Assembly: GCA_018466975.1 (NCBI GenBank)
Contig: CM031563.1
Location: 992,001 to 1,056,000 of the forward strand
DNA: 64,000 bases
Direction of reading: 5' to 3'
DNA from: Sparassis latifolia
Lineage: Eukaryota > Basidiomycota > Agaricomycetes > Polyporales > Sparassidaceae
The notes beneath the pieces were generated by a model, which was not told the DNA's origin, made no database searches, and was given only the letters and a program-made list of their open reading frames with translations. This document shows positions 60,398-64,000 of this stretch, piece by piece (the first letter of the stretch is position 1; the number at the start of each line of letters is the position of its first letter). A program made the translations under genes and the position numbers.

Positions 60398-61430
60398 ATG
60401 CGCTCGCACAAAGTATACTTCCCAAAGTACGATGTGCCAGTCCGCTTGCGACCGGTATGTTTCCGCTTGAATAATCTGGGAGAGACGGTCTGAATGCTGG
60501 TGGTTGTAGTGGTTCCTGCTGTTCACGTCCCTCGTCATGATTCTGCTAGCCTTTCTCGGATTTACAAATTTATCACACTCGTTCCCATTGAACGACAAGA
60601 TCCTCCATTTCTTCTGCCTGGGTTTCGCCACAGGAATATTCTATTTCATCTTTGATGTTGAGGAGTAAGTCAGTGCTGGTTCTGTGGACTGCAGTGCGTA
60701 TAACTTATGGGCGTTTCTCCCCACCCCGACGTATAACCACAGAGATGCACGAAGAATATGGTTCTGGCGGAGTTCACCCTTAATTTTCACTGGCATCATC
60801 TGTTTCTTCGTTGGTGGAATAATGAGTGAATTCATACAGTCTTTACTTCCGGTATGTCTTCAAGTGTATCGTGCGTACCTTGCTCTCAATGCATCTCTCC
60901 TTACCAGCACAAAGAATTCCAGGTCGGCGATGTTGCAGTATGTGTTTTGATTCGGATTGCAACCACGTTCATCTCATTTAACGCGCCTTGTGATGAAGGC
61001 CAATCTTCTTGGCTCCAGTCTGGGCCTATATATCGCCTATCAACTCGAGCGGTATTACCGTCATAGACGCGAGGTAGGAGGCGCATCCATACCGCTCGCC
61101 GTGGAAGCTAAATCTCTGCGAACGCAGATTTCTCGTTTGTACACGCCGTTAGATGCTGAACCCGTTCCTTCGGACGATGAGGGTGACGTTGAGGCCACCC
61201 AACTTCTACCAATGCACTACCAACCAAGCTCCAGCTCCTCGAGAAACGTCAAAGACGGCCGGGGAAGTAAGACAGATGCAGGACGCATTCATCTGGGAAA
61301 CGTGTGGGATGAGCGCGAAGAGCTATTCGACATTGGCGAGGACAGTGATGCCGAAGAGGAGGATCGTACTGCCCGTATTACGCCTGTGCCAGCTACCCCG
61401 AAGATTGTTGTCACGAGCTCCGAGTCGTAG
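60398..61430 (+). CDS. VanZ-domain integral membrane protein
   Basis: Multi-spanning membrane protein with the VanZ fold, found in bacteria and fungi; role unknown. ATG 60398 gives MRSHKVYFPKYDVPVRLRP, a basic cytosolic start. The membrane segments are WFLLFTSLVMILLAFLGFTN, then ILHFFCLGFATGIFYFIFDV, IFTGIICFFVGGIMSEF and LGSSLGLYIAYQLE. DKILHFFCLG and EFQVGDVAANLLG resemble the family's conserved polar motif. A hydrophilic acidic tail of about 130 residues follows, with DDEGDVEATQLLPMHY and DIGEDSDAEEEDRTA, ending VVTSSES. Four introns interrupt it. An ATG at 60281 (MFRDGFGSERGLTIGG) would add 39 residues. Confidence 0.72.
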
Positions 61431-61599
61431 ACTGCTGTCGAGGAAGTGCCCCTGTTGTTTTATTATATGGACCTCTATATTTTCCACCATTGCAATGAAC
61501 AACACTGTTTGATTTCGGTAAATGACTGTGCGCGCGCGTCGACTCGGATTATTTAGACTCAAATGTAGTGACTTTCGAAACTCATGCTGGTAAACATCC

Positions 61600-63837
61600 A
61601 TGCCGACATGTCTGGTCTACTCTCTTAGACCATCCTTTCTTCCCTCGGTCTCTTACCGCTACCGTGATGTTCTTTCATTTCCTAAGACTGTTGCCGTTCA
61701 TCTCAGTCGCGGACGAATTACTCCATGGGCAGCCCTCTCAACAGCTACACCTGCGGCAGTGAAACCCGATGACGGCTCTGTTGCCTACCAGCACACTTTG
61801 ACTGTCCTGCACAAGACTAGGTCTTTACTTCCACGTATCTTTCCGTCGGGGCAACAGAGCGTACCTGGGATTGAATCCCTTGAGTTCTGGCATGAACTTT
61901 TAGCCAGCGCATACAATGATTTATCTCCGACTCGGGCAAATGTCATTCGTATAGCGGGTAAGGAATTCTTGGTCCGTTGGTTGCCTGCACTATGATAGTT
62001 GATCACCGCATCTGCGCCTCAAGTGTACGGGTGTGATGACTTCTCTGGAGCCCAAGAGTTGGTCACAGCTCTCTTGGAGGAGCCTTTCGCGTCCGAATCA
62101 CAGAAGGAGAGCGTCCGGACTCGATGGAAGTCGATGCCCGACGACAGAGGCAGCATGATTATCCAGTACGCATATATACTACCGTTCTTCGTATTTTTCA
62201 GAGTTTACTCGCAATAGAGATGCTCCATCACCGGCCTCTGGTAGCCTCAGCATTCATTCCTCTTGGTTACAGCGATTTGGCGTCCCGATCCAAGTATTGG
62301 AGCTGAGACCTCCTACACATGATCCGTGGTCTTTTGGAGATCTCTCTACGTCGAAGGCGCTGCTTGCGGCCGATGTTCCCATCGTCGTGTGTAATCCCAC
62401 TTCTACACCGCTCCCTTCCCTTCTGTCTTCACCCTCGAGTTCCCCTCTGAATCATCCCAATGCCATTCTAGTGGTGACATCGCCTATTCCCTCGGTAGCA
62501 CTTTCGCGGCATGTGCAGTCCCTCCGTAGTTACGGCGCACCGACGCTGTTCATCGACGCGGCCCGTGCACTCACTGCCCTTCGAGTTATCAGTGTAGAGC
62601 CCTCCTCTCCCGTCGCCGTGCAGAAATATCAGAACGAATTCGAAGGATCCAACCTATCAAGTCTGACAGAGACAATTGCCAGTGTCATAGCATCCAAAAG
62701 TGCAGCATCCAACGTTGTCGCTGCCATACATGCGCAAACAGCCCGAGCGCTCATTCAAGACTCACTGTCTGCGTGCCATTCAACACTGGAACGAGCCGTG
62801 CGTGGAGTGGATGAAATATCAGAAAGAGTGAGTACACTGGAGGATCGAGTGGAAGAGGCTAGGGCAAGGGTAGGCCTAGAGGTATTTGGCGCCCCAGGAG
62901 GAAAGAATGGTGAGGAGGACGAGATTCAAAGAGCTGTGAACGTCGCGAAGAGAGACGTCGAGCGGGTCATGAATGACTTGACGTGGTGGAGGCTACTGTG
63001 GAGGGTCGACGATGTGAGAGAGATTGTCGGTGGTGCAATTGACAGGGCGTGGTGCAAGGATCTAGAGATGAAGGTAAGCACATACTTCCCCCAGCAATTT
63101 CTACCGTGAAGCTGATCTTCATTCTTAAAGCTCACGTTCCATGCCGGACGCCTCGCCGCTCTTCAGCAGTCACTGACAACGTCCAGCATGGCGCTGCTTG
63201 CGTCTTTGCCTTCACCTTCGCCATTCTGCTCTCCAGTCCTCCAGAACACTCTATCACAACTTGTCTCTGCTCCTGCCTATCCCCTGGATGCTGCAGCATT
63301 TACCGCGCCCTTACATTCGCGGCGGCATCAGCTGAGGTTCCCCACGGCAAGGTTGCACTCAGCAGCTCAGCAGACCGTGCTGGGAATGGTCGGCAGTACT
63401 TTCGCGGGGCTAGGTGTCGCCTGGGCTGGTTGGGCCGGTCAGCTCGGACTCTTTGACATGGGTATGCAGATGGAAACCGCAATTGCCGTCGGAATGCTGG
63501 GTGCGGTCGCAGGAGTGAGGTGGGCTGCAGGCCGTTTCGAGAAGGCCAAGAAAAGGTGGTGGCAGGATTGGGATAGGGTGGGAGAAGGTCTTGCGAGGGA
63601 TCTCAAAGTGCGTGCACGTACTCATTCCGGAAGAGGACGCTGCTAACGGGTAAATTCCTGTGATCTTGGCTCATACTACAGACAACGTTGAGCCGGACAA
63701 TGGACGATCGAGTGCTTATTGTTTCAAAAACAGCCTGTTCCGGGCTGGAACAGCTGGCTGCGGAAAGGCGAGATAAAATAGATGAGTTAAAATACGAAGT
63801 GACCGTGTTGGAAGAGGAATTGCAGCGGTCTAACTGA
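61600..63837 (+). CDS. Probable mitochondrial membrane protein, Mmc1-like
   Basis: ATG 61600 gives MPTCLVYSLRPSFLPSVSYR, an arginine/serine-rich leader typical of mitochondrial import. The middle (PNAILVVTSPIPSVAL, SYGAPTLFIDAARALTALRV) reads like a Rossmann or GTPase-fold core without visible GTP-binding motifs. A helical/coiled region follows (STLEDRVEEARARVGLEVF, VNVAKRDVERVMNDLTWWRL). A double hydrophobic hairpin comes next (VLGMVGSTFAGLGVAWAGWA and AIAVGMLGAVAGVRWAAG), and a C-terminal coiled coil ending YEVTVLEEELQRSN. The layout resembles the fungal Mmc1 family of dynamin-like proteins without GTPase activity, from memory only. Four introns; the one ending AATAG near 62218 (52 bases) keeps the frame IIQ-DAPSPASGS, while using the earlier CAG at 62200 would break it. 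Confidence 0.58.
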
Positions 63838-64000
63838 TCTCTGGAGTACCTCGTATCACCATGTAATGCAGTCCTCGCAATCTTTAACAAAATAAAGTTT
63901 GTACTGCACTGGATTGATGCGAATGAATGCGAAGTCTGATTCAGGCGCCACAGACCTTGCAATCCACTACAACTTTCGGCTGTCCCCCTCAGACGTCTGT
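63838..64000. other. Right window edge, no gene seen
   Basis: Downstream flank of the last gene. AATAAA-like sequence occurs near 63890 (AACAAAATAAAG), a possible poly(A) signal. Too short to say more. Confidence 0.4.

Noticed and set aside
62160..62215. 36-base intron with acceptor CAG at 62200 in the Mmc1-like gene
   Set aside because: Too short for this genome and it breaks the frame; the 52-base version ending AATAG restores it.

Overview
This window is nuclear DNA of a filamentous basidiomycete, most likely an Agaricomycete. The genes are eukaryotic, closely spaced and cut by many introns of about 50 bases with GT...AG ends. GC content is moderate to high. The gene set is fungal: SLU7, Scp160/vigilin, an allantoicase fused to ureidoglycolate lyase, fungal ATP sulfurylase with its APS-kinase-like tail, and Atg6. 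Membrane proteins of types common in mushroom-forming fungi also occur. I saw no intact transposon, CRISPR array, operon or virus. All gene models were spliced by eye.

Left part (1-10 kb): the 3' half of a tRNA, SLU7 (second-step splicing factor), a DUF1771-like protein with a coding microsatellite, and the chromatin remodeller CHD1 on the minus strand.

Accessory stretch (10.6-22.3 kb): a decayed, rearranged copy of the 3' end of a membrane-anchored aspartic protease, a small unrecognised two-exon gene, the intact protease, a weak orphan coding stretch, ATP sulfurylase (MET3), a single-pass membrane protein with a large extracellular part, and a second, unrelated secreted aspartic protease.

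Housekeeping block (22.3-43.4 kb): ERO1 (ER disulfide formation) and the KH-repeat protein Scp160 in divergent orientation, the U2 snRNP protein SR140/U2SURP, protein phosphatase 5 (PPT1), methylthioribose-1-phosphate isomerase (MRI1), the allantoicase/ureidoglycolate lyase fusion, and a hormone-sensitive-lipase-type hydrolase with a large disordered insert and an apparent tail frameshift.

Right part (43.7-64 kb): a three-finger zinc-finger factor with a 7-base microexon, a gene-poor GC-rich stretch with an imperfect direct repeat (45.0-47.6 kb), DNA polymerase kappa, an amidase, Atg6/Beclin, glutamate-cysteine ligase (GSH1), an RraA-family aldolase-like protein, a VanZ-domain membrane protein and a probable mitochondrial membrane protein resembling fungal Mmc1.

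Several genes touch sulfur and thiol metabolism (MET3, MRI1, GSH1, ERO1), but they are scattered and not a cluster. Two introns (in PPT1 and POLK) appear to use GC...AG ends. I did not find a clearly new multi-gene system. The most unusual items are the broken protease duplication around an orphan gene, the DAG active-site variant, the microexon, the GC-AG introns, the phosphatase active-loop substitution and the hydrolase frameshift.
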